A stretch of 64,000 nucleotides of DNA from CBDHDN01 sp965261585 (GTDB taxonomy: Bacteria > Pseudomonadota > Alphaproteobacteria > UBA6615): NCBI GenBank assembly GCA_965261585.1, contig CBDHDN010000046.1, positions 1 to 64,000 of the forward strand, written 5' to 3'. Positions within the stretch are counted from its first letter, which is position 1. Each line of letters begins with the position of its first letter. Made by a program: the position numbers and the translations under genes. The notes under the pieces are model-generated. The model saw only the letters and a list, made by a program, of their open reading frames with translations. It made no database searches and was not told the DNA's origin. Below, piece by piece: positions 29,944 to 39,616 of this stretch.

Positions 29944-30657
29944 TCAGTCCTGTGGTGTCTCGGGCTTGTCCCGGCTCTCTTGCGGCGCCGGCCTGGGCGC
30001 TCGGCCCACGCGGGCCTTGAGCGCGGCCAGGTCGTCCTCGATCGTCGCCTCGGCCTCGAGCTCGGCGATCTCATCGGCCAGGGTCTTGCGCTGGCCCAGA
30101 TCGTAGGCCTCGACCTTGCCCTCGGCGGCGTCGAGCCGGCGCTCGACCGTCTCGAACCGGGCGAACGCGTCGTCGACCCGGGCATCATAGAGCCGCTGGC
30201 GCACCTTGAGGCGGGCGCCGACGGTCTCGTGGCGGGCCTGGATCGTCTTCTGCTTGGCCTTGGCCTCGGCCAACTTGGCCTCCAGCTTGGCGATATCCTC
30301 GTCGTTCTTGCCGAGCGCCGCCTCCAGCTGCCCCAGGCCTTCCTCGAGCATGGCCGCCGTCTCGGCCAGCTTCGCCTTCTCGACGAGCGCGCCCTTGGCC
30401 AGGTCCTCGCGGCCCTTGCCGAGGGCGAATTCGGCCTTGCGCTCCCACTCCGCCTGCGCCGTGGCCAGCCGCTCGAGCTTGCGCTGGATCTCCTTTTTCT
30501 CGGCGATCGTCCGCGCCGCCGTCGAGCGCACGTCGACCAGGGTGTCTTCCATCTCTTGGATGATGAGCCGGATCATCTTCTCCGGTTCCTCGGCGCGATC
30601 GAGCATCGCGGTGAGGTTCGAGTTTATGATGTCGGCCAGTCGCGAGAATACACTCAT
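29944..30657 (-). CDS. pspA: Phage shock protein A (PspA/IM30 family)
   Basis: 237 residues. Long coiled-coil ESCRT-III-like protein that binds and stabilises the inner membrane and, when idle, inhibits PspF. It starts MSVFSRLADIINSNLTAMLD, the membrane-contact helix, then DRAEEPEKMIRLIIQEME and a continuous coiled coil to about residue 215. The C-terminal 20 residues are polar and disordered. It follows the small membrane protein at 30805 and the MITE at 30701-30807, both inserted between the sigma-54 promoter and pspA. Confidence 0.95.
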   Translation of the reverse strand: MSVFSRLADIINSNLTAMLDRAEEPEKMIRLIIQEMEDTLVDVRSTAARTIAEKKEIQRKLERLATAQAEWERKAEFALGKGREDLAKGALVEKAKLAETAAMLEEGLGQLEAALGKNDEDIAKLEAKLAEAKAKQKTIQARHETVGARLKVRQRLYDARVDDAFARFETVERRLDAAEGKVEAYDLGQRKTLADEIAELEAEATIEDDLAALKARVGRAPRPAPQESRDKPETPQD

Positions 30658-30700
30658 CTCTCGTCTCCATGGGTTTTTGGTTGGGGGCGCCCGGGGGCGC

Positions 30701-30807
30701 TAGTGCACCGACTCAGTCAGAGCCGTCACCGTGGAAATCTGATTCCGAATACAAAACAACGGGTTACTCCAGCGCACGGTGAATCATTTGTCTGGATCTG
30801 TGAACTA
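30701..30807. mobile_element. 107-bp MITE, copy 2 (inverted)
   Basis: Same element as 6154-6260 in the opposite orientation, with a few base changes and one altered end (TAGTTCACAGATCCAGACA read inward from the right). It is flanked by TA on both sides. The right-hand TA forms part of the TAG stop of the small psp-operon gene at 30805. It lies between that gene and pspA, so the psp transcript must cross it. Confidence 0.85.
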
Positions 30808-30969
30808 GAACAGGATCCCGCCGACCATCAGACCGGCCAGGAACATGACCCAGTGATCGGTCCGACGGCTGCGCACGAAGGCGCCGAAGCGCGCGGACCA
30901 GTTGGACCCGGTCCGCGTGCGATGCCGCTGGCGGGTGTCGTAGGCGAACTCGTCGTAGTCGGTGTTCAT
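30805..30969 (-). CDS. Small membrane protein, first gene of the psp operon
   Basis: 54 residues. Basic, polar N-terminus (YDTRQRHRTRTGSNWSARFG) followed by one C-terminal membrane span (VMFLAGLMVGGILF). It ends almost in the membrane, so it is likely N-in or tail-anchored. ATG 30969 follows GGGAGA and lies about 65 bases downstream of the sigma-54 promoter, so it would be co-induced with pspA, pspB and pspC. I do not recognise a family. The stop TAG coincides with the MITE end. Confidence 0.65.
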   Translation of the reverse strand: MNTDYDEFAYDTRQRHRTRTGSNWSARFGAFVRSRRTDHWVMFLAGLMVGGILF

Positions 30970-31034
30970 TGGTCTCCCGTCCTCGTTGTTTCGGCCGTTC
31001 GGTGTCGGTTTGTGGCCCTTTCCGTCGTTTTCAC

Positions 31035-31050
31035 AGCACAAACCGTGCCA
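31035..31050 (-). promoter_or_regulatory. Sigma-54 (RpoN) promoter of the psp operon
   Basis: The minus strand reads TGGCACGGTTTGTGCT: GG (-24) and GC (-12) separated by exactly ten bases, as sigma-54 requires. It lies between the divergent pspF gene and the psp operon, where enhancer-bound PspF would act. The predicted start of transcription is about 12 bases further left, ahead of the small gene at 30969. Confidence 0.8.
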
Positions 31051-31188
31051 AGTGCTGGGTGACCGCATAGCGCATTGAAATAGAAAGAATATCTCTTCTG
31101 CCCGGATCTCAGCCAGGAATCGCCGACGTTGCGGAAACAGAGATAAGTTAGTAAAACATACAAATAGTTATCTGAATCAGTAATCCGA

Positions 31189-32265
<1,077 letters not shown>

Positions 32266-32346
32266 ATCCCCGGCTCGGGGCCTACGAGATTCACACATCG
32301 TGCGTGGGCTACCGTTCGGATGCAGGAGGTTCAATTTGGTATTATG

Positions 32347-32442
32347 CCGTCACCCTCGTGCTTGGCGCGAGGGTCCATCGCACAGGCTCACGCCACTGTG
32401 CGGGCGCAAGCATGGGTCCTTGGGTCAAGCCCAAGGACGACG
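32347..32442. repeat. Intergenic palindromic repeat pair
   Basis: Two hairpin-like blocks, CCCTCGTGCTTGGCGCGAGGG (32353-32373, slightly imperfect) and GTCCTTGGGTCAAGCCCAAGGAC (32415-32437). They sit between the convergent pspF and LysE-type genes and may terminate both. They look like the dispersed intergenic repeats seen elsewhere in the window. The rest of 32266-32548 shows nothing recognisable. Confidence 0.5.
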
Positions 32443-32548
32443 GATGTGGGGAGGTTCGTGAGAACTACACCCGTCTCGAGCCAGATTCACTTGTCCCGCG
32501 ACGCATAGCGCGGCCAACAGATTACGAATGACCCGCCTCATCGCTGGC

Positions 32549-33169
32549 TCAGCTCGCCCGGCCGAAGGCCGCGGTCATGGCGCCGGCGCCGATCAGGATC
32601 GTGCCGCCGATGCGGTTGACGGCCTTGAGCGCCCGCGGCCGCTGCATCGTCGTGCGAATGCGTCCGGCCAGCAGGCCATAGGCGGCGGCGTTGACGATCG
32701 CCAGCACCAGGAACGTCGCGCCGATGACGAACAGCTGGGGCAGGACCGGCAGTGTCGGCATGATGAACTGGGGCACGAAGGCGACGAAGAACAGGATGCT
32801 CTTCGGGTTCAGTGCGGTGACGGCGAACGCGTGGCCGGTCATGGCCAACGGCGCGCGCTCCGGCCCGACAGCGGCCGCGAACGTCTCACGGGTGCGCCAC
32901 AACTTGACGCCGAGGTAGATCAGATAGGCGCCGCCGATCCATTTCAGCGCCGTGAACAACAGTGCCGAAGCCGCCAGTACCGCGCCCAGCCCGGCCAGCG
33001 AGACGGTCAGCGCGGTCAAATCGCCCAACGCGACACCCGGCACCGTGCGCCAAATCGTGCGCGCGCCGTCGGCCAGCGCATAGCCGACGACCAGCATGAT
33101 GGTCGGCCCGGGAATGGCCAGCACGATGAGCGTGGCCGTCAGGTAGGCCAGCCAGATTTCCAGCGGCAT
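32549..33169 (-). CDS. LysE family translocator (amino-acid exporter type)
   Basis: 206 residues with about six membrane spans. Starts MPLEIWLAYLTATLIVLAIP followed by GPTIMLVVGYALADG, the LysE/RhtB signature, with LNPKSILFFVAFVPQF in the middle. Members export amino acids, homoserine lactones or similar small molecules from the cytoplasm; the substrate cannot be told here. ATG 33169 is the start that fits the family. It has no operon partner. Confidence 0.88.
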   Translation of the reverse strand: MPLEIWLAYLTATLIVLAIPGPTIMLVVGYALADGARTIWRTVPGVALGDLTALTVSLAGLGAVLAASALLFTALKWIGGAYLIYLGVKLWRTRETFAAAVGPERAPLAMTGHAFAVTALNPKSILFFVAFVPQFIMPTLPVLPQLFVIGATFLVLAIVNAAAYGLLAGRIRTTMQRPRALKAVNRIGGTILIGAGAMTAAFGRAS

Positions 33170-33234
33170 GGAGTCTCCAAACGCGTTTCTTGCACCACTA
33201 AACGCACGCAGGTGCAGTCGGCACCAGTGGATTT

Positions 33235-33416
33235 TTGAACCACAGAGGCACGGAGGCACAGAGGGTGCAGAAGCTGGCCCCAAGGCCCCCCGCGACTTGC
33301 TCAAGGCCCCATTCGGCGGGAGAAGGAGTTGGTGCTTTAGTATCGCCTCAGAGGGATGCGCGGGGCGCGCCGGCAAGCCGCGCTGCCTCTGTGTCTCTGT
33401 GCCTCTGTGGTGAACC
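33235..33416. repeat. Inverted CACAGAGGCA repeat pair
   Basis: 33235-33264 (TTGAACCACAGAGGCACGGA plus GGCACAGAGG) and 33385-33416 (CCTCTGTGTCTCTGTGCCTC plus TGTGGTGAA) are near reverse complements, with short CAGAGGCA units repeated inside. The 120-base spacer shows no gene. Sequences of this type are scattered in many bacterial genomes. Here they separate the LysE-type gene from the acyl-CoA synthetase remnant. Confidence 0.55.
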
Positions 33417-33462
33417 TTGTTGCGAACACCAGCCCCGGAGAGGCGAGGGCGGCGCCGCTGCG

Positions 33463-33942
33463 TCAGCCCCGTTGGCGCAGCTCGGCGCGGCGGATCTTGC
33501 CGGTGGCGGTCTGCGGCAGGGCGTCGACAAAGGCGATATCGCGCGGATAGGCGTGGGCCGCCAGCCGCGCGCGCACATGGTCGCGGATCGCGGCGGCCAA
33601 CGCATCGGCCGCTTCCGTAGGGTCCGTCAACACGACGAACGCCTTGACGCGCTGGGTGCGGGCCGGGTCGGGGACGCCGACGACCGCTGCCATGGCGACC
33701 GCCGGCTAGGTCAATAGGCAGCCCTCCACCTCACCCGGCCGATGCGATAGCCAGCCGGTTCGCCGCGGCGCCGAGGCACCGAACGTCAGATCGTGCGCCT
33801 TGCCGGCGGCGTCGAGGTGGATCAGCGCCACCGCGTCGGGCGCGTGGCGGTCGCAGACATCGACGCCGATGTTGTAGTGATAGGGGATGCGCCAGCGGAA
33901 GTTGGCGACGAGTGCGTCGTAGCTGTCGGCTCTTTCGAGCAT
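33463..33942 (-). pseudogene. Acyl-CoA synthetase remnant with large internal deletion
   Basis: The N-terminal piece (from ATG 33942) encodes FRWRIPYHYNIGVDVCDRHA and then ALIHLDAAGKAHDLTFG, the start of an AcsM/medium-chain acyl-CoA synthetase. It then jumps to the extreme C-terminal domain: PGEVEGCLL, PAVAMAAVVGVPDPARTQRV and ALPQTATGKIRRAELRQ, which contains the catalytic Lys. Roughly 350-400 central residues are missing. In addition, one base is missing near YRIG/PGEVE and an in-frame TAG (about 33712) replaces the conserved His before PAVA. It cannot make an active enzyme. Confidence 0.85.
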
Positions 33943-34050
33943 CGCCTGCCCGTGGGTACAATTGGGTGCGGCCGGAGGATGCGGCCGGGCGGATCATAGC
34001 GCTCGCGGTGCCGGCGGCAACAACAACGGCAAATCATCAGAGGGGGCGGG

Positions 34051-34890
34051 ATGTTCACGGCCGATCTGCTGGCGGGCAAGCGCGTGCTGATCACCGGCGG
34101 CGGCACCGGGCTGGGCAAGGCGATGGGCCAACGTTGCCTCGAGCTCGGCGCCGACTTGGCCATCTGCGGCCGTCGCACGGCGGTGCTTGCGGAAACAGCG
34201 GCCGAATTCGCCGCGGCGTTCGGCCGTCCGACCGCGACGCACGGTTGCGACATTCGCGATGCCGATGCACTCGACGCGATGATGGACGCGATCTGGGCCG
34301 CCGGGCCGCTCGATATCCTGATCAACAACGCCGCCGGCAATATCGCCGCCAGGACCGAGACGCTGAGCCACCGCGCCGTCTATGCCGTGTTGGGCATCGT
34401 GCTGCACGGCACGGCCTACGCGACGCTTGCCTGCGGCCGGCGCTGGCTCGCCGCCGGGCACCCCGGCGTCGTCCTGTCGATCGTCACGACCTATGCCTGG
34501 ACCGGCTCGGCCTATGTCGTGCCGTCGGCCATGGCCAAGGCGGGCGTGCTGGCCATGACCCGCAGCCTCGCCGTCGAATGGGGCGGCCGCGGCGTGCGCC
34601 TCAACGCCATTGCGCCCGGCCCGTTCCCGACGCCCGGCGCCTGGCAACGGCTGGTGCTGCGGCCGGAGCTGGCGGAGACGCTGGAGACGCGCAATCCGCT
34701 GGGCCGGCCGGGCCGCCATGAGGAGTTGGCGAACCTGGCCGCCTTTCTGGTGTCCGACGGCGCCGCCTACATCAACGGCGAGGTCGTGACCATCGACGGC
34801 GGCGACTGGCTGAAGGGTGCCGGTCAGTTTAACTTTCTCGAAACCATGGCCGATTCCGACTGGGCGGCGCTCAAGCCCACCCGCCGCTAA
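34051..34890 (+). CDS. SDR family oxidoreductase (2,4-dienoyl-CoA reductase-like)
   Basis: 279 residues. Rossmann NAD(P) site TGGGTGLGKAMGQR (residues 15-28), then DILINNAAGN at about 90-99. The active-site region AYVVPSAMAKAGVLAMTRSL has the S...K spacing seen in dienoyl-CoA reductases rather than the classical YxxxK. A C-terminal EVVTIDGGDWLKGAGQFN closes the fold. ATG 34051 follows GAGGGGG. Being next to an acyl-CoA synthetase remnant, it may once have belonged to fatty-acid breakdown. Confidence 0.85.
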   Translation: MFTADLLAGKRVLITGGGTGLGKAMGQRCLELGADLAICGRRTAVLAETAAEFAAAFGRPTATHGCDIRDADALDAMMDAIWAAGPLDILINNAAGNIAARTETLSHRAVYAVLGIVLHGTAYATLACGRRWLAAGHPGVVLSIVTTYAWTGSAYVVPSAMAKAGVLAMTRSLAVEWGGRGVRLNAIAPGPFPTPGAWQRLVLRPELAETLETRNPLGRPGRHEELANLAAFLVSDGAAYINGEVVTIDGGDWLKGAGQFNFLETMADSDWAALKPTRR

Positions 34891-35064
34891 GGCATTGCTG
34901 CGAAATGGCCAAAAGCGTAACGCCTTCGTGATAGGGAGTGAATTTCATCGCCGTTGCCGAGGCGTAATATATTGCGCGGTCATTATGCCTCTCTCAAGAC
35001 CGACGCTTGGAGTGAACTTATGGCGGCGCCGAGCGCCGCTATTCTTTCCTAGGGGACCCTTGCC

Positions 35065-36111
35065 ATGTTCATTCTGCCCTTGCTGGCAACCGACACACTC
35101 AGCAGGTTCGTGGCCGCCATCGGCACGGCGGCCTTGTTTCTCTTCGTCTCAACAGCAGGTCAGGCGAACCCGGCCGTGTGGAAATTCGAATGGCCCAGAA
35201 CCGACTTCGACAAGACCAGTATCGACTATGGCGATATCAGGTCCGGTGGCCCGCCGAAGGACGGCATCCAGTCGATCGACGATCCGAAGTTCGGCTCGAT
35301 CGCCGATGTCGAGGGTAAGGTCGCGGCGTTGGAGCCGGTCATCACCGTCGAGATCAACGGTGAGGCCAAGGCCTATCCGCTGTCGATCCTGATCTGGCAC
35401 GAGATCGTCAACGACAAGCTCGGCGGCGTGCCGATCTCCGTGACCTACTGTCCGCTGTGCAACTCCGCCGTCGTCTTCGACCGCCGTCTCGGCGACCAGG
35501 TCCTCGACTTCGGCACGACCGGCAAGCTGCGCTTCTCGGACCTCGTCATGTACGACCGCCAGACCGAGAGCTGGTGGCAGCAGTTCGTCGGCGAGGCCAT
35601 CGTCGGCGAGATGACGGGCGAGCTGTTGACCATGCTGCCGGTGCGCGTCGAGGCCTTCGAGCGCTTTGTCGAACGGTTCCCCGATGGGCAGGTGCAGTTG
35701 GTCCCGGCGAACTTCCGCCGCGCCTACGGCCAGAACCCCTATGTCGGTTACGATACGTCGCGCCAACCGTTCCTCTATAGCGGCCCCAATCCCGATGGCA
35801 TTGCACCGCTGGCCTATGTCGTGGCCGTCGAGGACGAAGCCTGGAGCCTGGACCTGCTGCAGCAGGAACGCCGTATCGAAAAGGGCAATCTGGTGCTGAC
35901 GTGGGAGCCGGGCGTCGCCTCGGCCCTCGACCGGCGGCGCATCTCCGAAGGGCGCGACCTTGGCAATGTCGTCGTGCAGCGCCGCGGTTCCAGCGGCCAG
36001 CTCGAGGACGCGGTACACGACTTGACATTCGCCTTCTCGTTCCACGCCTTCAATCCCGACGGCACCATCCACCTGCCACGGGCCGCGGCGCGACCAGATC
36101 CCGCCGATTGA
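35065..36111 (+). CDS. DUF3179 family protein, array member 1
   Basis: 348 residues. Sec signal peptide at residues 1-34 (cleavage near STAGQA). The DUF3179 core holds ILIWHEIVNDKLGG, TYCPLCNSAVVFDRR with the CxxC pair, YDRQTESWWQQFVGEAIVG and the C-terminal DVHDLTFAFSFHAFNPDGT type ending. Function is unknown; the conserved CPLC could bind a metal or be redox-active in the periplasm. The natural end should be near GTIHLP; the last ten residues come from DNA of the truncated second copy, into which this gene is fused. Confidence 0.85.
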   Translation: MFILPLLATDTLSRFVAAIGTAALFLFVSTAGQANPAVWKFEWPRTDFDKTSIDYGDIRSGGPPKDGIQSIDDPKFGSIADVEGKVAALEPVITVEINGEAKAYPLSILIWHEIVNDKLGGVPISVTYCPLCNSAVVFDRRLGDQVLDFGTTGKLRFSDLVMYDRQTESWWQQFVGEAIVGEMTGELLTMLPVRVEAFERFVERFPDGQVQLVPANFRRAYGQNPYVGYDTSRQPFLYSGPNPDGIAPLAYVVAVEDEAWSLDLLQQERRIEKGNLVLTWEPGVASALDRRRISEGRDLGNVVVQRRGSSGQLEDAVHDLTFAFSFHAFNPDGTIHLPRAAARPDPAD

Positions 36112-36915
36112 CGATCCGCAATTCGTCCCGGTCGCCGGGATCGAGGGCATCGGCGCGCAAGAGCCGGTGCTGTCGATCGGCATCAACGGCGACTTCCGCG
36201 CCTACCCGCTGCGTATCCTGTTGTGGCACGAGATCGTCAACGACACCGTCGGCGGCGTGCCGGTGCTGATCAGCTACTGTCCGCTGTGCAATTCCGGCGT
36301 CGTCTTCGACCGTCGCCTCGACAACGAGGTCATCGAGTTCGGCAACACCGGCCGCATCCGTCACTTCGACATGGTCATGTACGACAAGGCGACGGAGAGC
36401 TGGTGGCAGCAGTTCTCGGGCGAGGCGATCATCGGCGGCCTCACGGGCCGGCGCATGAAGCCGTTGCCGGCGCGCCTGGAGTCGGTGGAGAGGTTCCGCG
36501 ACCGGGCGCCCGACGGCGTTGTGCTCGTGCCCAACGACGAGACGATCCGGCCCTATGGGCAGACGCCCGATGTGCGCATGGACCGGCAGCGCCTGCCGCG
36601 CGGCCGCTTCGGCTTCGGTCTGCCGCGCGAGGTCGAGCCGGTTGCCCGCGTCGTCGTCGTCGGCGGCGAGGAAGCCTGGCTGCTGGACAATCTGCAGGTG
36701 GCCGGCCGCGTCGAGAGTGGCGATCTGGTCCTGACCTGGGAGCCCGGCCAGAACTCGATCCACGACCGGCAGCGCATCTCGGAGAGTCGCGGCGTCGGCA
36801 ACGTCATCGTCCAGCGGCGGACCGCGGCGGGGGCCTCGAAGACGTGCCCTACGACGTCAGCTTCGCGTTTGCGTTCAGCGCCTTCGTGCCGGAGGGTAAG
36901 CTGCACCTGGAATAG
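36081..36915 (+). pseudogene. DUF3179 family protein, array member 2, truncated and frameshifted
   Basis: Begins abruptly at GPRRDQIPPIDDPQF, in a different frame from member 1; the signal peptide and about 50 N-terminal residues are lost. The core is otherwise complete: LLWHEIVNDTVGG, YCPLCNSGVVFDRR, ESWWQQFSGEAI. A second lesion near 36832, in a run of G, shifts the frame so that DVPYDVSFAFAFSAFVPEGK is read out of register. No start codon or ribosome-binding site exists. The junction suggests an unequal recombination or deletion between tandem copies. Confidence 0.8.
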
Positions 36916-36974
36916 CCGGCCGCCAGGGCCAGGAACTCCACCGGCCCCGCTAAGCCACCCTTGGGAGCAACGAC

Positions 36975-37991
36975 ATGCGGACAACCGACATCATCAGAAC
37001 CTGGACCGGGATGGCGCTGGCGGCGGCCGTCGCCGTGGCGCTGGCCGCGAGCACGGCCGAGGCCCAGCGCTCGTTCAACCCGAACAATCCGGGCGTCTGG
37101 CAGACCGACTTCACGAAGCACAGCGTGCCGTTCGACGAGATCTTCTCCGGCGGCGTGCCGCGGGACGGGATCCCGCCGATCGACGATCCGGTGACCAGCC
37201 AGATCGCCGAGGTCGAGGGGCTCATCGGCGACACCGAGCCGGTGATCAGCGTCCAGGTCAACGGCGCGGCGCGGGCCTATCCCCTGGGCGTCCTGATGCG
37301 CCACGAGATCGTCAACGATGAGCTTGGCGGCATGCCGATCGCCGTCACGTTCTGCCCGCTGTGCAACTCGGCCGTCGTGTTCGACCGTCGCGTCAACGGC
37401 CGGATCCTCGACTTCGGCGTCAGCGGCAACCTGCGCTTCTCCGACCTGATCATGTGGGACCGCCAGACCCAAAGCTGGTGGCAGCAGTTCGTCGGCGAGG
37501 CGATCGTCGGCGAGATGACGGGCACGCTGCTCGACATCCTGCCGGTACGGGTCGAGGCGTTCGCGATCTTCAAGGAGCGGTTCCCCGAGGGCACGGTGAA
37601 CACGGGTTCGCAACGGCGCGGCGGCTTCAACCGGGGCTATCTGCAGAACCCCTATGCCGGCTATGACCAGTCGCCGCGGCCGTTCCTGTTCGTCGGCGAC
37701 ATGCCCGAGGGCATCGCCCCGCTGGCCTATGTCGTCGCCGTCGGCGACCAGGCCTGGGCCATCGACCTGCTGCGCGAGCAGCGCACGGTCGAGCAGGACG
37801 GCCTGGGCATAAATTGGACGCCGGGCCAGAACGCGGTCATGAACACCCGGCTGATCAGTTCGGGGCAGGACCTCGGCAACGTCACGGTGCAACGGCGCAA
37901 TGCCAATGGCGAGTTGGAGGATGTCGTACACGACGTCACGTTCGCCTTCTCGTTCAATGCGTTCAATCCGGACGGTACGCTGCACCAGTAG
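36975..37991 (+). CDS. DUF3179 family protein, array member 3 (intact)
   Basis: 338 residues, the only undamaged copy. Signal peptide MRTTDIIRTWTGMALAAAVA to cleavage near TAEAQ (residue 31). Core motifs: LMRHEIVNDELGGMPI, TFCPLCNSAVVFDRR, QSWWQQFVGEAIVGEMTG, ending NPDGTLHQ. Predicted to be periplasmic and globular. It is closest to member 1; members 2 and 4 form a second pair (CNSGVVFDRR, FGNTGR, HFDMVMYD). ATG 36975 lies about 60 bases after member 2. Confidence 0.88.
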   Translation: MRTTDIIRTWTGMALAAAVAVALAASTAEAQRSFNPNNPGVWQTDFTKHSVPFDEIFSGGVPRDGIPPIDDPVTSQIAEVEGLIGDTEPVISVQVNGAARAYPLGVLMRHEIVNDELGGMPIAVTFCPLCNSAVVFDRRVNGRILDFGVSGNLRFSDLIMWDRQTQSWWQQFVGEAIVGEMTGTLLDILPVRVEAFAIFKERFPEGTVNTGSQRRGGFNRGYLQNPYAGYDQSPRPFLFVGDMPEGIAPLAYVVAVGDQAWAIDLLREQRTVEQDGLGINWTPGQNAVMNTRLISSGQDLGNVTVQRRNANGELEDVVHDVTFAFSFNAFNPDGTLHQ

Positions 37992-38562
37992 GGGCGGCGC
38001 CAGGGCCAAGGCAGCCGCCCTGCCGCCCTGGCGCTGACGCTGGCCGTGGCCCTGCTGGCCGATGGTGGCGGGGCGTTCGCCGAGGGTCCTGCGGCCTGGC
38101 GTCTGGAGTTCCCGAAGACCGATTTCGACCGCCGCGCCGTCGACTACGACGAGATCGTCTTCGACGGCGCCACGCGGGACCAGATCGCGCCGATCTACGA
38201 CCCGACGTTCGTGCCGGTGGCCGCGGCGATGGGCATCGGCCCGCTGGAGCCGGTGCTGAGCCTGGTCGTCGGCGGCGACGCCCGGGCCTATCCGCTGCGT
38301 GTCCTGCTATTCCACGAGATCGTCAACGACGTCGTCGGCGGCTTGCCGGTGCTCGTCACCTATTGTCCGCTGTGCAATTCCGGCGTCGTTTTCGACCGGC
38401 GCCTCGACGGCGACGTGCTGACATTCGGCAACACCGGCCGGCTGCGCCATTTCGACATGGTCATGTATGACGAGCAGACCGAGAGCTGGTGGCAGCAGTT
38501 CCTCGGCGCGGCGCTGATCGGGGCGCTGACCGGGCGCGCGCTCGCCGTCGTGCCGGCGCGCC

Positions 38563-39616
38563 TAGAGCGGGTCCGGCATAGACAGAATCAAAAAGGGGAT
38601 TCCCAAGGGTCGCAAAAAGTGATTCAAGCTATGAGCTGGGTTAAAGGAGGCCAGCCATGGATGACACGACCTTATTCGGAAGATCTTCGTGAACGAGTTG
38701 TTCGAGTTGTTGAATCGGGGACCTCTCGCAATGCGGCGGCGAAGCAATTTGATGTGAGCATCAGCTTTGTTGTGAAGCTGATGCAGCGTTGGAAGCAGCG
38801 GGGCACGATCAAAGCCGACAAATACGGTGGCTGGAAGAAATCGAAACTGGCTCCCCATGGCGATCGCATTCGGGCTCTGGTGATGGAGAATTGCGACATC
38901 ACCATTGACGAACTTTGCGTCTTGCTGGCCGCCGAGGGGATCGAGGCGAAGCGCTCGACGCTTGGCGACTTTCTTCTGGCTCAGGGGCTGAGTCGCAAAA
39001 AAAGACAGCCCACGCCGCCGAGCAGGAGCGCCCTGACGTCGCGGCGGCGCGAGCCACTTGGCGCAACGAGCAACCTGGGCTGATTGCCGAACGGCTGGTC
39101 TTTCTCGACGAGACCTGGGCGCGGACGAACATGGCCCGGCGTTATGGCCGGGCACCGCGCGGCGAACGGGTGGTGGCGGCCATTCCCCATGGCCACTGGA
39201 AGACAACCACGTTCATTGCCGCCCTGCGTCACGACCGGATCACCGCGCCCTGCGTTTTCGATGGCCCGATCAACGGCGCAAGCTTCCTTGCCTGGGTCCA
39301 GCAAGCCCTGGTCCCGACCCTGTCCGCGGGCGACATCGTCATCATGGACAACCTCTCCTCCCACAAGGTCGCCGGCGTACACGAGGCCATTGAGGCGGTC
39401 GGCGCAACCCCGCTCTACCTGCCGCCCTACAGCCCCGATCTCAATCCCATCGAACAGGTCTTCGCCAAGCTCAAAGCCATTCTCCGCAAGGTCGGCGCCA
39501 GAACCGTCGATGACCTCTGGCGGGCAATTGGAAACGCCCTCGATGAATTCTCTCCAACCGAATGCAGAAACTACCTCGTCAATGCAGGATATTCCGTCTA
39601 AACCGGATGTGCTCTA
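38563..39616 (+). mobile_element. IS630-family element IS630-B, copy 2
   Basis: 1054 bp between TA duplications (38563-38564 and 39615-39616). Ends and length match copy 1 at 24055-25108; the two differ by only a few bases (for example MTRPY versus MTGPY in the transposase), indicating recent movement. It is inserted in the fourth DUF3179 gene, in the codon for Leu of PARLESL. Confidence 0.92.
38661..39601 (+). CDS. IS630-family transposase made by programmed -1 frameshift (copy 2)
   Basis: The first frame starts at ATG 38661 (MTRPYSEDLRERVV), ten bases after AAAGGAGG at 38643-38650. It holds the helix-turn-helix NAAAKQFDVSISFVVKLMQR. The second frame holds the DDE catalytic core (FLDETW, IMDNLSSHK, PDLNPIEQVF). 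The run AAAAAAA at 38997-39003 is the slip site that joins LSRKK to TAHAAEQ. The product of about 313 residues is the typical family length. Confidence 0.9.
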
